A stretch of 64,000 nt of DNA from Ponticaulis koreensis DSM 19734 (GCF_000420665.1 NZ_ATVJ01000002.1:62001-126000); one strand, 5' to 3'. Positions 17,648 through 28,275 are shown, numbered from the stretch's first letter. Notes: a model not told the origin generated them from the letters alone. Translations and numbers: made by a program.

Positions 17648-18028
17648 ATGCGTTCAGTTCTGAAAATCACAGCCATGTCTCTGGCGTCTATGGCTCTTGC
17701 TCAATCGGCGTTTGCCATGAGTGCACGCGAGTGCCGCGTGGAGCAGAGGGAACTTGCTGAGACGGTTCAGGCGCTTCAGGCTGCTCAAGCAGAGCTTGTT
17801 GCACTTGGTGAACAGGCAGAAATCGCTGGTGATGAGTATGTTGCGGCACAGGAGGTTTCCAGCCTGTCATCTGATCACGCAGCTGAAGCAACGCGCCTTG
17901 AAGCTGAATTCGACGCTTTGCGCGGTGAAGTGGAGGCGAAGAACGCCAGCCTTGCAGCTCAAGCTGCAGAATTCACTTCAGCAAGAACCATATTCCAATC
18001 CAACTGCGCGACCTATTTGACGAACTAG
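17648..18028 (+). CDS. Small exported helical protein of unknown function
   Basis: 126 residues from the ATG at 17648, supported by AAAGG 7 bases upstream. The first 23 residues are a classical signal peptide ending in S-A-F-A. The mature part (about 103 residues) is almost entirely predicted helix rich in Ala, Glu and Gln with heptad-like spacing, consistent with a helical hairpin. It has one Cys near each end (in ECRVEQ and in SNCATY) that could form a disulfide clamping the two helices. It is periplasmic or membrane-associated. The stop codon overlaps that of the convergent xth by two bases. I do not recognise the family. Confidence 0.6.
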   Translation: MRSVLKITAMSLASMALAQSAFAMSARECRVEQRELAETVQALQAAQAELVALGEQAEIAGDEYVAAQEVSSLSSDHAAEATRLEAEFDALRGEVEAKNASLAAQAAEFTSARTIFQSNCATYLTN

Positions 18029-18804
18029 TCGCGAAACGTACCCACAACAGGCACGTGGTCTGATGGTTTTTCCAGACCGCGTGCTGTTTTGTAGATTTCA
18101 ATTTTCTCAATACGGTCAGAGGCTTCCGGGCTGATCAGAAGGTGATCGATGCGGATGCCATGATCCTTCTGCCAGGCGCCGCGTTGGTAATCCCAGAACG
18201 TGTAGGCGTGGCTTTTGCCTTCAAGCGTGGCGAAGGCTTCTGTATAGCCCAGCCATTGGATCTTCTGAAATTCTGCTCGCGACTCAGGTTGCGCCAGAGC
18301 ATCATCCTTCCACACATTCGGATCCCAGCAATCTTCGTCTAAAGGAATGACGTTATAGTCCCCCGCAAGTACGACAGCTTCTTCATAGCTCAGAAGCTCC
18401 TTCGCGCGGTTTCTCAGGTGCTCCATCCAGCGGAGTTTGTAATTAAATTTCTCGCCGGGAAATGGGTTTCCGTTCGGAAGATAGATGGACGCCACACGCA
18501 TCGGGTTGTCGCCGCCGGTCAGAACCTCAATGTAGCGGGCCTGATCGTCGTCTTCATTGCCCGGAAGACCGCGCTGCACATCTTCGATTTGCGTGCGGGA
18601 GAGAATTGCAACGCCATTATAGCTCTTCTGGCCGTGCGCCTCGATCTGATAACCAAGCTCCTCGATTTCCATATACGGAAATGCATCAGTCTCGCATTTT
18701 ATCTCCTGCAGACAGACGACGTCACAGTCGATGTCTTTCAGAACCTGAATAACGGTTGGCAGGCGCGCTTTGATGGAATTGACGTTCCATGTCGCAATTT
18801 TCAT
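18025..18804 (-). CDS. xth: Exodeoxyribonuclease III / AP endonuclease
   Basis: 259 residues, normal length for ExoIII. Motifs in order: the opening 'MKIATWNVNSI', the metal-binding Glu34 in C-L-Q-E-I-K, 'YLPNG' near 108, Asp148 and Asn150 in A-G-D-Y-N-V, 'RIDHLL' near 222, and the general base His250 in K-P-S-D-H-V-P-V. It cleaves DNA at abasic sites and removes blocked 3' ends in base-excision repair. The nitroreductase gene ends 3 bases upstream, so the two are cotranscribed. Confidence 0.95.
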   Translation of the reverse strand: MKIATWNVNSIKARLPTVIQVLKDIDCDVVCLQEIKCETDAFPYMEIEELGYQIEAHGQKSYNGVAILSRTQIEDVQRGLPGNEDDDQARYIEVLTGGDNPMRVASIYLPNGNPFPGEKFNYKLRWMEHLRNRAKELLSYEEAVVLAGDYNVIPLDEDCWDPNVWKDDALAQPESRAEFQKIQWLGYTEAFATLEGKSHAYTFWDYQRGAWQKDHGIRIDHLLISPEASDRIEKIEIYKTARGLEKPSDHVPVVGTFRD

Positions 18805-18807
18805 TGG

Positions 18808-19476
18808 TCAGTCCCGGAATTCGGCGAACTCACTGAGTGCGGCTCGGGCTGAGCGCATCTGATTCGCAGGGTTATCCCAGTCAGGATAGCCAAGCGCCAT
18901 GCCGCAATAAAGCATTTCAGTCTCGCCAAGCCCCAAATGTTCTTTGAGGGTAGGGCGTAGAATGCCCCAGCACTCCTGCATACACGTGCCGAGGCCCATT
19001 TCTGTCGCCAGCAGCGCGATAGATTGCATGAACATACCCGTATGCGCCCATTGTCCGTGGCCCATACATTCGTCAATTACGATCATCAAAGCGACTGGCG
19101 CTCCGAAGAACCGGAAATTGTTCGCGAACCAGCCGAGGCGAGCGGCTTTGTCTTCGCGGGGGATACCAAGAGCGCCATACAGGTCTTCGCCGACCTGAAA
19201 GCGTCGTGAGCGATGAGGTTCCCCAAGGTCTTCGGGATAGATCGGGCGATCCGTCGGTTCGCCCATCGGGCTTTTAGACAGCTTTTCCTGAGCTACGCGA
19301 ATAAGGTCGTCTTTTGACTTTCCGGTGAGCGCAATGACGCGCCATGGCTGGAGGTTTCCGCCTGACGGTGCACGTTGTGCAGCTGTTAGAAGTGTTTCCA
19401 GCGTCTCCCGCGAGACGGGCTTGTCGAGAAAGCCGCGAACTGAAAGGCGTTTGTCGAGTGCTTCAGCAACAGTCAT
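18808..19476 (-). CDS. Nitroreductase family protein
   Basis: 222 residues. FMN-dependent nitroreductase fold: 'KRLSVRGF' near 8-15 and 'RAPSGGNLQPW' (35-45) are the FMN-phosphate-binding and dimer blocks, and the C-terminal 'CGMALGYPDWDNPANQ' fits the family's G-Y-P-D signature. Such enzymes use NAD(P)H to reduce nitroaromatics, quinones or flavins; the substrate is unknown. It is the first gene of a probable two-gene unit with xth. A signal peptide is absent. Confidence 0.9.
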   Translation of the reverse strand: MTVAEALDKRLSVRGFLDKPVSRETLETLLTAAQRAPSGGNLQPWRVIALTGKSKDDLIRVAQEKLSKSPMGEPTDRPIYPEDLGEPHRSRRFQVGEDLYGALGIPREDKAARLGWFANNFRFFGAPVALMIVIDECMGHGQWAHTGMFMQSIALLATEMGLGTCMQECWGILRPTLKEHLGLGETEMLYCGMALGYPDWDNPANQMRSARAALSEFAEFRD

Positions 19477-19555
19477 TTATTCGCTCCCATAATTATCTGA
19501 GAGCTAGTGTTCCGCGTGGAATGCAGCTTGACAACGGTGTCGTCACGTCACCTAT

Positions 19556-19888
19556 CTAGATGGAGAAGCTCGTTCCGCAGCCGCAATTGGCTGTGGCGTT
19601 CGGATTATGGATTTTAAAGCTTGCGCCGATCAGCTCGTCCACAAAATCGATCTCGGAACCTTCAAGAAATGGGAGGCTGACAGAATCGATTGCGACTTTC
19701 GCACCATCGCGTTCGATCACGAGATCTTCGGTCTCAATTGTCCGGCCGAAATCGAATTTGTACGAGAAGCCGGAGCAACCACCACCTTCAACGGATACCC
19801 GAAGGAAATCGGCGTCGCCGTTTTCTGAAAGAATCGCGTTAATGCGCTTGGCAGCGCTGGAAGAGAGAGTGACGGGAGTGTCCATCAT
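19556..19888 (-). CDS. erpA: ErpA/IscA-type iron-sulfur cluster insertion protein
   Basis: 110 residues from the first of two adjacent ATGs (19888 or 19885; AAGGA lies 4 or 7 bases upstream). The three A-type carrier cysteines are Cys38 (in GGGCSGF) and Cys102/Cys104 (in NCGCG). The family delivers Fe-S clusters to apoproteins. '[14 protein letters not shown]' and the spacing fit ErpA more than the SUF/ISC-encoded SufA or IscA, and no suf or isc gene is nearby. It is divergent from dgt across about 60 bases, an arrangement common in alphaproteobacteria. Confidence 0.9.
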   Translation of the reverse strand: MMDTPVTLSSSAAKRINAILSENGDADFLRVSVEGGGCSGFSYKFDFGRTIETEDLVIERDGAKVAIDSVSLPFLEGSEIDFVDELIGASFKIHNPNATANCGCGTSFSI

Positions 19889-19948
19889 TTTGTCCTTTTG
19901 TCCGGCGATATACAGATAATCACGATTTCCGTAACGAAAAGGCAAACC

Positions 19949-21136
19949 ATGACAGGATCTCTGATTTCACCGCGTGTAGATTATGCGAGTGACCCTGCCA
20001 GAAGTCGAGGCCGGTTTCAGATTGAGCCTGAATCGCGCACCAGAACGCCTTTTCAGCGTGATCGTGACAGGATCATTCACGCGAGCGCATTTCGACGACT
20101 TAAGATGAAGACGCAAGTCTTCGTGGCGCATGAGGGCGATCATTTTCGCACGCGGCTGACCCACTCTCTGGAAGTTGCTCAGATTGCCCGCTCTGTGGCG
20201 CGCACGCTCGGGCTGGATGAGGACCTCGCCGAAGCGCTCGCGCTTGCGCACGATCTGGGCCATCCGCCATTTGGGCATGCTGGTGAAGATCAACTCGACG
20301 AATGCATGGAAGCGTTTGGCGGCTTTGATCACAATGCCCAAACATTACGTGTCGTGACGCGTCTCGAGCAGCGTTATCCGACCTTTGATGGTTTGAATCT
20401 GACGTTTGAAACCCTCGAAGGGTTGATAAAGCACAACGGGCCAGTTCTTAAGAACGGCAAACGTATGCAGGATCTTCCGCAAGCCTTTCTGGATTTCGAG
20501 CATCTTGAGCAGCTTGATCTGGATACCTATGCCGGCCCTGAGGCTCAGGTCGCTGCGCTTTCAGATGATATTGCTTACAACAATCACGATATCGACGATG
20601 GGCTTTCAGCCGGATTGTTCACGATCGAGGATATCAAAGATGTTCCGCTCGTCGGGCGGATCTTCCATCAGGTTCAGAAGGACTATCCGCTGCTTGATCG
20701 CCAGCGTGTGATCTCGGAAGCTGTACGCCGTTTGATTGGTGTCTGGATTGAGGATCTCACTGCCGAGACAAGCCGGCGCGCAAAGCGGCTCAATCCGAAA
20801 TCGGTCGAAGATGTGCGAAACCTCAATGAGCCGCTCGTCGCCTTTTCTGAGAAACTCGACGCCGAGCAGAAGGAACTTCGTCGCTTCCTGATGGAGCGCA
20901 TGTACCGGCACTATAAGGTGAACAGGAAGCGCAGTCAGGCTAAACGCATTCTGAAAGAGCTTTTCGGGCTATTTCTTTCAGAGCCTGACACATTGCCGCC
21001 ACCTTGGAATGAGACAGCTCAACAGATGACGAAGGATGCACGTGCCCGTGTGGTCTGTGATTACATTGCGGGCATGACAGATAATTACGCCATTGATGAG
21101 CACAGAAGACTCTTCAATCTGGATGCGATGATCTGA
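19949..21136 (+). CDS. dgt: Deoxyguanosinetriphosphate triphosphohydrolase-like protein
   Basis: 395 residues from the ATG at 19949, chosen for AAAAGG 6 bases upstream; the open frame begins 17 codons earlier, inside the divergent promoter region. The HD-domain metal site is visible as His72 (in [10 protein letters not shown]) and the His101-Asp102 pair (in [13 protein letters not shown]), with a later Asp in '[15 protein letters not shown]'. The family hydrolyses dNTPs to deoxynucleosides and triphosphate, usually with broad specificity in the type of about 400 residues. It begins the long plus-strand cluster leading to secDF. Confidence 0.93.
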   Translation: MTGSLISPRVDYASDPARSRGRFQIEPESRTRTPFQRDRDRIIHASAFRRLKMKTQVFVAHEGDHFRTRLTHSLEVAQIARSVARTLGLDEDLAEALALAHDLGHPPFGHAGEDQLDECMEAFGGFDHNAQTLRVVTRLEQRYPTFDGLNLTFETLEGLIKHNGPVLKNGKRMQDLPQAFLDFEHLEQLDLDTYAGPEAQVAALSDDIAYNNHDIDDGLSAGLFTIEDIKDVPLVGRIFHQVQKDYPLLDRQRVISEAVRRLIGVWIEDLTAETSRRAKRLNPKSVEDVRNLNEPLVAFSEKLDAEQKELRRFLMERMYRHYKVNRKRSQAKRILKELFGLFLSEPDTLPPPWNETAQQMTKDARARVVCDYIAGMTDNYAIDEHRRLFNLDAMI

Positions 21137-21143
21137 GTTATCG

Positions 21144-21171
21144 TTAGCGCACCGTTAACAAAACTTATAAT
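21144..21171 (+). promoter_or_regulatory. Putative CtrA-like box and promoter upstream of the SPOR gene
   Basis: TTAG-N7-TTAA at 21144-21158 differs in one base from the CtrA consensus TTAA-N7-TTAA, and TATAAT lies at 21166-21171. The box would cover the -35 region, as in CtrA-activated promoters. The match is by eye; AT-rich spacers give such hits by chance. Confidence 0.35.
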
Positions 21172-21201
21172 ATTCTTAATGCGAGTAGAAGGATTCGCGT
21201 T

Positions 21202-22065
21202 ATGGCTGATGATTACGAAGCCGAAACTGGGCCTCGAGAGCGGTCGACATATTCCGCTTTTGGGGACGAGTATAAAGGGTTTGATGCCCGTGAGGATGAT
21301 GGTGGCGGCAAGGGGCCGCTGATCGTGATTCTGGCGGCTGGCGTCGTTCTTGTCTTCGGTGCTGTGGTCTGGAATGCGTATCGTCAGGGTATTCGTGCAA
21401 ATCCAAATGATGCGCCGATCTTCGCCGCCGATGATGACCCTTACAAAACCCGTATGGAAGAGGAAGGCGATGATGGCGTATCTGAAGCCAATATGCGCCT
21501 GTTCGACTCGATTGATAACAATGATCGTTCGTCGAACGCTGAAGTAACCGAAGTGTCTGGATCGCCACAGGATGGAGAGCCACGTGAGCTTCGTCCGGGT
21601 GCGGCGCGAACAGGTTCAACGACTCCGCCGGGAACCGCTACGCAGTCTACACCTACTTCCGCGCCGGTCAGAGAAGAACCTCGGGCTGCGTCTCCTGAGC
21701 CAACGCCAACTCCGACACCAACAGCTACCCCAACGCCAACTGTTGCGCCGCCACGTCCACTGCCACCGGTGACGAATGACGTGCCAGATAGCTCTAATTC
21801 GGTGTTCGATGCTAACGGCAATTATCTGGTTCAGGTCATGGCGCTTCGAGATCGTTCTGACGCAGAGACTGCGTGGGCACAGCTACGCGAGGCGCATTCT
21901 GATCTGTTTGCGGGCGCTGTTATGGACATTCAGCGCGCAGACCTCGGGTCACGTGGTATTTTCTATCGACTTCGTGTTGCGGCTTTCGCGACGCGCGATG
22001 ATGCTGACCAATTCTGCAATGCGCTTCAGACGCGCAACCAGTCCTGTATTGTGATTACGAGATAA
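21202..22065 (+). CDS. SPOR-domain inner-membrane protein
   Basis: 287 residues. A short cytoplasmic tail is followed by one membrane segment (about 38-58), a disordered periplasmic linker with a Thr-Pro repeat block near residues 166-180, and a C-terminal SPOR domain (about 205-287, 'NYLVQVMALRDRSDAETAW' to 'CNALQTRNQSCIVI'). SPOR domains bind denuded peptidoglycan at the division site. Two Cys near the end (in QFCNAL and QSCIVI) are of the kind seen in several SPOR domains. It sits between dgt and nagZ, three bases before nagZ, suggesting cell-wall work at division. Confidence 0.88.
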   Translation: MADDYEAETGPRERSTYSAFGDEYKGFDAREDDGGGKGPLIVILAAGVVLVFGAVVWNAYRQGIRANPNDAPIFAADDDPYKTRMEEEGDDGVSEANMRLFDSIDNNDRSSNAEVTEVSGSPQDGEPRELRPGAARTGSTTPPGTATQSTPTSAPVREEPRAASPEPTPTPTPTATPTPTVAPPRPLPPVTNDVPDSSNSVFDANGNYLVQVMALRDRSDAETAWAQLREAHSDLFAGAVMDIQRADLGSRGIFYRLRVAAFATRDDADQFCNALQTRNQSCIVITR

Positions 22066-22068
22066 TCG

Positions 22069-23103
22069 ATGAAAGCGTGTATCCTCAGCGTCTCCGGCCC
22101 TGTCCTTTCCAATGAAGAGAAGGCTCTTCTGAGCGATACTCAGCCATGGGCGATCATTTTGATGGGCCGTAGCTGTGTCAGCAAAACTCAGGTCAAGAAA
22201 CTGGTTGATGATATCTGGGCTTCGCTGGGGCGAGCTTGCCTGATCTTTATTGATCAGGAAGGCGGACGCGTTGCACGCCTTAAAGCACCTGAATGGCCAG
22301 TTTTTCCTCCAGCTGCGCGCTATGGTGCGATCTACCAACAAGACGCGCAAAAAGGGCTGGAAGCGACGCGTATCGGACATACGCTCATGGGGGTTGAGCT
22401 TTCCACCCTTGGAATTCACGCGGACTGTTCGCCGTGTGTAGATATTCCTGTGCCAGGCGCTCACGACATTATTGGTGATCGTGCCTTCGGTCTCGAGCCG
22501 GTTCAGGTTGGACAGCTCGGAGCTGCGGCTCTGCAAGGTCTCCGTGATGCCGGTGTTGCTGGTGTGATTAAACACATACCGGGTCACGGTCGTTCGAAAG
22601 CCGACAGCCATGAAGAACTGCCGGTGGTCTCCGAGGGTGCAAATGAGTTGGCCAAAGACTTTGCTGCGTTCGAGGCGGTGAATGATGCGCCAATGGCGAT
22701 GACTGCGCACATTCTTTACACGGCGTTTGATGCAAACGATCCAGCGACAACTTCATCCACAATTATTTCAGACGTCATTCGCGGCCGTATCGGCTTTGAC
22801 GGTCTGCTTATGAGCGATGATCTCGGCATGAAAGCCCTCGGCGGACCTTTGAGCGAACGCGCGCAACGCGCTGTAAACGCTGGATGTGATGTCGTTCTGC
22901 ACTGTTCAGGTTTTGAAAAAGACCCGCAGGTGATTCTGGCAGAGATGACGGAAGTCGCACATGCGGCACCTGAACTTCAAAATAAAGCTCTCTCTCGCGC
23001 TAAGAGGGCAGAATCAGATAGCACTAAACAGAAAGATGTAGATGTGCTCGCGCTGAAAGAGCGATTCGACGCTCTGATGACGGAGACAGAAACGGTGAGC
23101 TGA
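22069..23103 (+). CDS. nagZ: Beta-N-acetylhexosaminidase NagZ (glycoside hydrolase family 3)
   Basis: 344 residues, one GH3 TIM barrel. The flexible-loop signature K-H-I-P-G-H-G at 168-174 and D-S-H at 179-181 provide the family's His/Asp acid-base pair, and Asp250 (in L-M-S-D-D-L-G-M) is the nucleophile. NagZ removes GlcNAc from anhydromuropeptides in cell-wall recycling and, in some bacteria, influences beta-lactamase induction. No signal peptide is seen, in line with a cytoplasmic enzyme. It begins 3 bases after the SPOR gene and its stop overlaps the scpA start (TGATG). Confidence 0.95.
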   Translation: MKACILSVSGPVLSNEEKALLSDTQPWAIILMGRSCVSKTQVKKLVDDIWASLGRACLIFIDQEGGRVARLKAPEWPVFPPAARYGAIYQQDAQKGLEATRIGHTLMGVELSTLGIHADCSPCVDIPVPGAHDIIGDRAFGLEPVQVGQLGAAALQGLRDAGVAGVIKHIPGHGRSKADSHEELPVVSEGANELAKDFAAFEAVNDAPMAMTAHILYTAFDANDPATTSSTIISDVIRGRIGFDGLLMSDDLGMKALGGPLSERAQRAVNAGCDVVLHCSGFEKDPQVILAEMTEVAHAAPELQNKALSRAKRAESDSTKQKDVDVLALKERFDALMTETETVS

Positions 23104-23942
23104 TGGCGGCAGACGGACTAGTGACGGGAAGCGGATCGCTGGATTCCTCGGACTTCGATTTCGATCAGGCAGATGCCTTTCTGGTCGATGTTGATGGTTT
23201 TGAAGGGCCGCTCCATCTGTTGCTTGGCCTCGCCCGTAAACAGAAAGTGGACCTGCGTAAGGTCTCGGTTCTCGAACTTGCCGAACAATATCTCGCTTTT
23301 GTAACCGACGCCCGAGAGAAGCGTATCGACCTTGCTGCCGATTATCTGCTGATGGCCTCCTGGCTCGCCTTCCTGAAATCACGTTTGCTTTTGCCGAAAC
23401 CGGAAAAGCAAGCTGAAAACGAAGTGAGTGCTGACGATCTCGCATCACGTCTGGCGTTCCGTCTGCAGCGACTGGAAGCTATGCGTGAGGCAGGTGAGGC
23501 GCTCATGAATGGCGATATCCTCAATCGCGATGTTTTTCCTCGCGGCCTGCCGGAGCGTCCTGTTGTTGTTAAACGGGCGCAATACAATACGCGTCTGATT
23601 GATTTGATGGCGGCGTTTGCAAAGATTCAGACGCGGCAATCCCGCGAGAAACCGCACGAGGTGGTTAAGCAATATGTTCTGCCGCTCGAAGAAGCGCGCA
23701 AAACCATCGTGCGGGTATTGCCGACCATGGGTGACCGCTGGGCAAGCCTGAATGAAGTCGCGGATTCGGGCGGGCGATCTGAAGAAGATCACGCGCCGAG
23801 TAAGTCCCGTCTCGCCAGTCTCTTTGCGGCGTCGCTAGATCTCACAAAGGCAAAACGGATCGATTTGAGGCAGGATTCTTACAGCGAGCCGGTGATGGTG
23901 CGGTACATGGAAGATGCTGATGCGGAGGCTGAGAATGCCTAA
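23103..23942 (+). CDS. scpA: Segregation and condensation protein A
   Basis: 279 residues. The kleisin N-terminal block 'VDGFEGPLHLLLGLARKQK' (about 30-48) and 'DYLLMASWLAFLKSRLLLP' are typical of ScpA. It joins SMC heads and binds ScpB in the condensin complex that compacts and segregates chromosomes. The start overlaps the nagZ stop by one base, so translation is probably coupled. The C-terminal winged-helix part is acidic. Confidence 0.94.
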   Translation: MAADGLVTGSGSLDSSDFDFDQADAFLVDVDGFEGPLHLLLGLARKQKVDLRKVSVLELAEQYLAFVTDAREKRIDLAADYLLMASWLAFLKSRLLLPKPEKQAENEVSADDLASRLAFRLQRLEAMREAGEALMNGDILNRDVFPRGLPERPVVVKRAQYNTRLIDLMAAFAKIQTRQSREKPHEVVKQYVLPLEEARKTIVRVLPTMGDRWASLNEVADSGGRSEEDHAPSKSRLASLFAASLDLTKAKRIDLRQDSYSEPVMVRYMEDADAEAENA

Positions 23943-24711
23943 GTCAGAAGCTGAGCGCCTTGAGGATATCCGCTCTGCCGTAAAGCAGATGAGCTTCGCC
24001 TATAAGGGGCAGGAGCGCAAAGCTGTAGAAACTGAAGTCCGGTCCACACCGTATCTGGAAACCGAGGCAGAGGCATTGCGTCGCGCAGAAGCCGTTCTGT
24101 TTGCTGCTGGTGAGCCTTTAACCGCGGATGAGGTTGCGGCATCCATGCCTTCGGGCGTTGATGCGTCTGAAATTCTGATGACTCTTCAGGAAGCTTACAC
24201 AAAGCGCGGTGTGAACCTGGTTGAAGTCGGTGGAAAATGGCGGTTCCAGACTGCGCGTGATCTGAGTTTTCTCTTCACGGAGTATCGCGACGAAGATCGT
24301 AAGCTTTCATCGGCAGCGCTCGAAACGCTCGCTATCATTGCATATTGCCAGCCAGTTACCCGCGCCGAGATTGAAGATGTGCGTGGCGTCGCCGTCTCCA
24401 AAGGTACGCTAGATATTCTGCTCGAATGTGGATGGGTTCGCCTTCGTGGCCGACGTCGTACCCCAGGACGTCCTGTGACTTACGGAACTACTGACGCGTT
24501 TCTAGAGCATTTCGGGCTCGAAAACCTTGATACGCTGCCAGGTAAGTCAGAGTTTCAGGCTGCTGGTTTGCTGGATAGTGCGCTGCCTGTTGGGTTTGAA
24601 ATGCCACGTCCGACAGATGAAGATAATCTGGATGATGGTGACGCGATTTCTGTCGATGATGAAGAAAACGCAGAATTCCACACCGATTTTCTTGCAGACG
24701 ATGACAATTAG
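23935..24711 (+). CDS. scpB: Segregation and condensation protein B
   Basis: 258 residues from the ATG at 23935 (GGAGG about 7 bases upstream), overlapping the end of scpA by 8 bases. Two winged-helix domains are recognisable: 'RRAEAVLFAAGEPLTADEVA' and 'LSSAALETLAIIAYCQPVTR', followed by 'GRRRTPGRPVTYGTTDAFLE'. ScpB dimers bind the ScpA kleisin. The last 50 residues are acidic and probably disordered, longer than in most ScpBs. Confidence 0.94.
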   Translation: MPKSEAERLEDIRSAVKQMSFAYKGQERKAVETEVRSTPYLETEAEALRRAEAVLFAAGEPLTADEVAASMPSGVDASEILMTLQEAYTKRGVNLVEVGGKWRFQTARDLSFLFTEYRDEDRKLSSAALETLAIIAYCQPVTRAEIEDVRGVAVSKGTLDILLECGWVRLRGRRRTPGRPVTYGTTDAFLEHFGLENLDTLPGKSEFQAAGLLDSALPVGFEMPRPTDEDNLDDGDAISVDDEENAEFHTDFLADDDN

Positions 24712-24779
24712 GTCCATTGACGTGCATTGTCCTAACGGCACTTCCTGTCTATTTTAAACAGGAGTAAGGGAGAATTACT

Positions 24780-24977
24780 ATGGCCCCAAGTTGGATGCAG
24801 CTTTTGATTGTTGCTGCAGTAGCTCTGCTGCTGTTCGGCGGTCGCGGAAAAATTTCTGCAATCATGGGTGATATGGCGAAAGGCATTAAGAGCTTTCGTT
24901 CCGGCCTCAAAGATGACGATGACGAGACCGCATCACCGGATGCGATCAACGTAACCCCGGAAAAAGACAAAGCGTAA
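24780..24977 (+). CDS. tatA: Sec-independent translocase subunit TatA
   Basis: 65 residues. One N-terminal membrane helix (about 5-20) is followed by the F-G-G-R-G-K-I hinge and an amphipathic helix '[17 protein letters not shown]', then an acidic tail. TatA oligomerises to form the translocation pore for folded proteins. It is the first gene of tatA-tatB-tatC; 17 bases separate it from tatB. GGGAG precedes the ATG. Confidence 0.95.
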   Translation: MAPSWMQLLIVAAVALLLFGGRGKISAIMGDMAKGIKSFRSGLKDDDDETASPDAINVTPEKDKA

Positions 24978-24994
24978 GCGCGCTTTGATCTGCA

Positions 24995-25312
24995 ATGCTT
25001 CCACAGTTCGGTTTATCTGAATTTCTGCTTATCGGCATTATCGCCTTGATTGTTGTCGGTCCCAAAGACTTGCCGCTTATGATGCGGCGCATTGGTCAAT
25101 GGGTCGGACAAGCGAAGCGTATGGCGAACGAGTTCCGCGGCGCCTTTGATGATATCGCGCGTCAGGCGGAGCTCGACGAGCTGCGTCAGGAAATCGAAGC
25201 GCTTAAGAAAAATAATCAGTTGGAGCAGGCGGTGACCGACCTGCAAGATGCTGAGCGGGATATCAATTCCTCCGTCATGAGCAGTGAGACTTCTGGTGAA
25301 CGACAAGCCTGA
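24995..25312 (+). CDS. tatB: Sec-independent translocase subunit TatB
   Basis: 105 residues. N-terminal 'GLSEFLLIGIIALIVVGPKD' is the TatB membrane helix with the conserved Glu and the G-P-K-D-L-P hinge, followed by an amphipathic helix and a charged coiled coil. With TatC it forms the receptor for twin-arginine signal peptides. It overlaps tatC by a few codons. Confidence 0.95.
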   Translation: MLPQFGLSEFLLIGIIALIVVGPKDLPLMMRRIGQWVGQAKRMANEFRGAFDDIARQAELDELRQEIEALKKNNQLEQAVTDLQDAERDINSSVMSSETSGERQA

Positions 25313-26126
25313 TAAGAGCGCCGCTCAAGCTGACGACGAAGTCGAAAATTCCAGCGCACCGCTTCTTGAACATCTTAAAGAACTTCGCACGCGTCTTATC
25401 TGGGCGATGGTTGCGCTGGCGGGTGCTGGCATCCTCTGCTTTGTCTTTGCAGAGCCCATCTATAACTTTCTATTGTCTCCGCTCGTACGTGAAGCCCAGT
25501 TTGAACGCGGCGATGCCGACTTCCGTCTGATCTATACCGGTCCTTTGGAGGTGTTTTTCGCGCAACTGAAATTGTCACTATTCTCCGGTTTATTCCTGGC
25601 GTTCCCATTCATCGCTTGGCAGCTCTATGCCTTCGTCGCTCCGGGCTTGTACAAGAATGAACGGGGTGCGTTTCTCCCGTTTCTCGTGGCGGCGCCACTG
25701 CTGTTCACGATTGGCGCACTATTTGTTTATTTCATAATGCTGCCGCTCGTCTCGCGTTTTGCTCTTAGTTTTCAGCAGATGGGAGGCGAGGGTATTGCCG
25801 CCATTGAGTCCCAGATTCGCGTTTCGGAGTATTTGTCCCTCGTAATGGCGCTGATGCTCGCTTTCGGCCTGTCATTCCAGCTTCCTGTCATTGTGAGCCT
25901 TTTGGGCAAAGCCGATCTCGTGTCATCAGATACGCTCAAGAGCGGACGCAAATACGCGGTCGTTGGTATCCTCGCTTTCGCGGCCTTTTTTACACCGCCC
26001 GACATCATCTCTCAGGTAATGCTGGCGGTGCCTGTTGCCATACTGTATGAAATTTCAATTTGGTGTGTGGTTCTGATTGAGCGTGCGCGTGATCGTGAAG
26101 AGGAAGAACGTAACGCAGCCCAGTAG
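25296..26126 (+). CDS. tatC: Sec-independent translocase subunit TatC
   Basis: 276 residues from the GTG at 25296; another GTG at 25284 is equally open and neither has a strong ribosome site. The family start 'APLLEHLKELRTRLIWA' and six hydrophobic segments are visible, with the conserved 'FVAPGLYKNERGAFLPF' loop between helices 2 and 3. TatC recognises the twin-arginine motif. Its start lies inside the end of tatB, so the two are translationally coupled. Confidence 0.95.
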   Translation: MNDKPDKSAAQADDEVENSSAPLLEHLKELRTRLIWAMVALAGAGILCFVFAEPIYNFLLSPLVREAQFERGDADFRLIYTGPLEVFFAQLKLSLFSGLFLAFPFIAWQLYAFVAPGLYKNERGAFLPFLVAAPLLFTIGALFVYFIMLPLVSRFALSFQQMGGEGIAAIESQIRVSEYLSLVMALMLAFGLSFQLPVIVSLLGKADLVSSDTLKSGRKYAVVGILAFAAFFTPPDIISQVMLAVPVAILYEISIWCVVLIERARDREEEERNAAQ

Positions 26127-26149
26127 ACCTGAGCAGCGCATGGCGTTAA

Positions 26150-27498
<1,349 letters not shown>

Positions 27499-27499
<1 letters not shown>

Positions 27500-28275
27500 T
27501 GCGCATTCTTCTTACCAATGATGACGGCATTCACGCCGAAGGCCTGAAAGTGCTTGAGGATATCGCCCGAACTGTTTCGGACGACATATGGATCATTGCG
27601 CCAGAGGTGGAACAATCCGGCAAGTCGCGTGCAATGACGCTTACCGATCCGATACGCGTTCGAAAGCTGGGTGACAAAACGTTCGCGATTCGTGGCACGC
27701 CGACAGACTGCGTTTTGCTGGGCTTGCTCGAGCTGATGGGTGATCAGAAGCCTGATCTGATCCTTTCAGGCGTAAACCGCGGGCAGAACATCGCCGAGGA
27801 CACGAGCTATTCCGGTACAATTGCGGCCGCGATGTGTGGCATGCAGCATGGCGTGAGATCTATCGCGCTAAGTCAGTCGCGTGGCTTCCAGGCTCCGGGC
27901 TCGCTGCCATGGGAAACGGCTCGCCATTGGGGCAGCAAGGTTCTAAAGCGGCTCGTGGATATGACATGGGCTGACAATGTCGTGGTGAATGTGAATTTCC
28001 CTGACCGTGCACCAGATGCTGTCACGGGCGTAGAGATTACCCGGCAGGGGTTCCGTGACGAAAATATCGTACATGCCGAGCAGCGTCTTGATTTGCGCGG
28101 CGATAGCTATTTCTGGATCGGCTATCGGGGCAAGCTATCGGATCCCGCAGATGGAACCGATCTCAAGGCGATTTACGAGGGCAGGGTGTCCATCACGCCT
28201 TTGCATGTAGACCTGACCCATGAAAGCACCCTACAGTCTTTCAGGGCGGAACTGGTGGGTGATATCGGGAAGTAG
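27499..28275 (+). CDS. surE: 5'/3'-nucleotidase SurE
   Basis: 258 residues. The metal-binding opening 'MRILLTNDDGIHAEG' places Asp8 and Asp9 in the active site; the 'SGKSRAMTL' and 'GTPTDCV' blocks and the 'SGVNRGQNIAEDTSYSGT' loop complete it. It hydrolyses nucleoside monophosphates and is linked to stationary-phase survival. The start codon shares a base with the serS stop (TAATG), and its stop shares a base with the pcm GTG start. Confidence 0.96.

Noticed and set aside
21697-21760. Thr-Pro codon repeat in the SPOR gene as a tandem repeat
   Set aside because: It codes for the linker and is too irregular and short to treat as a DNA repeat.
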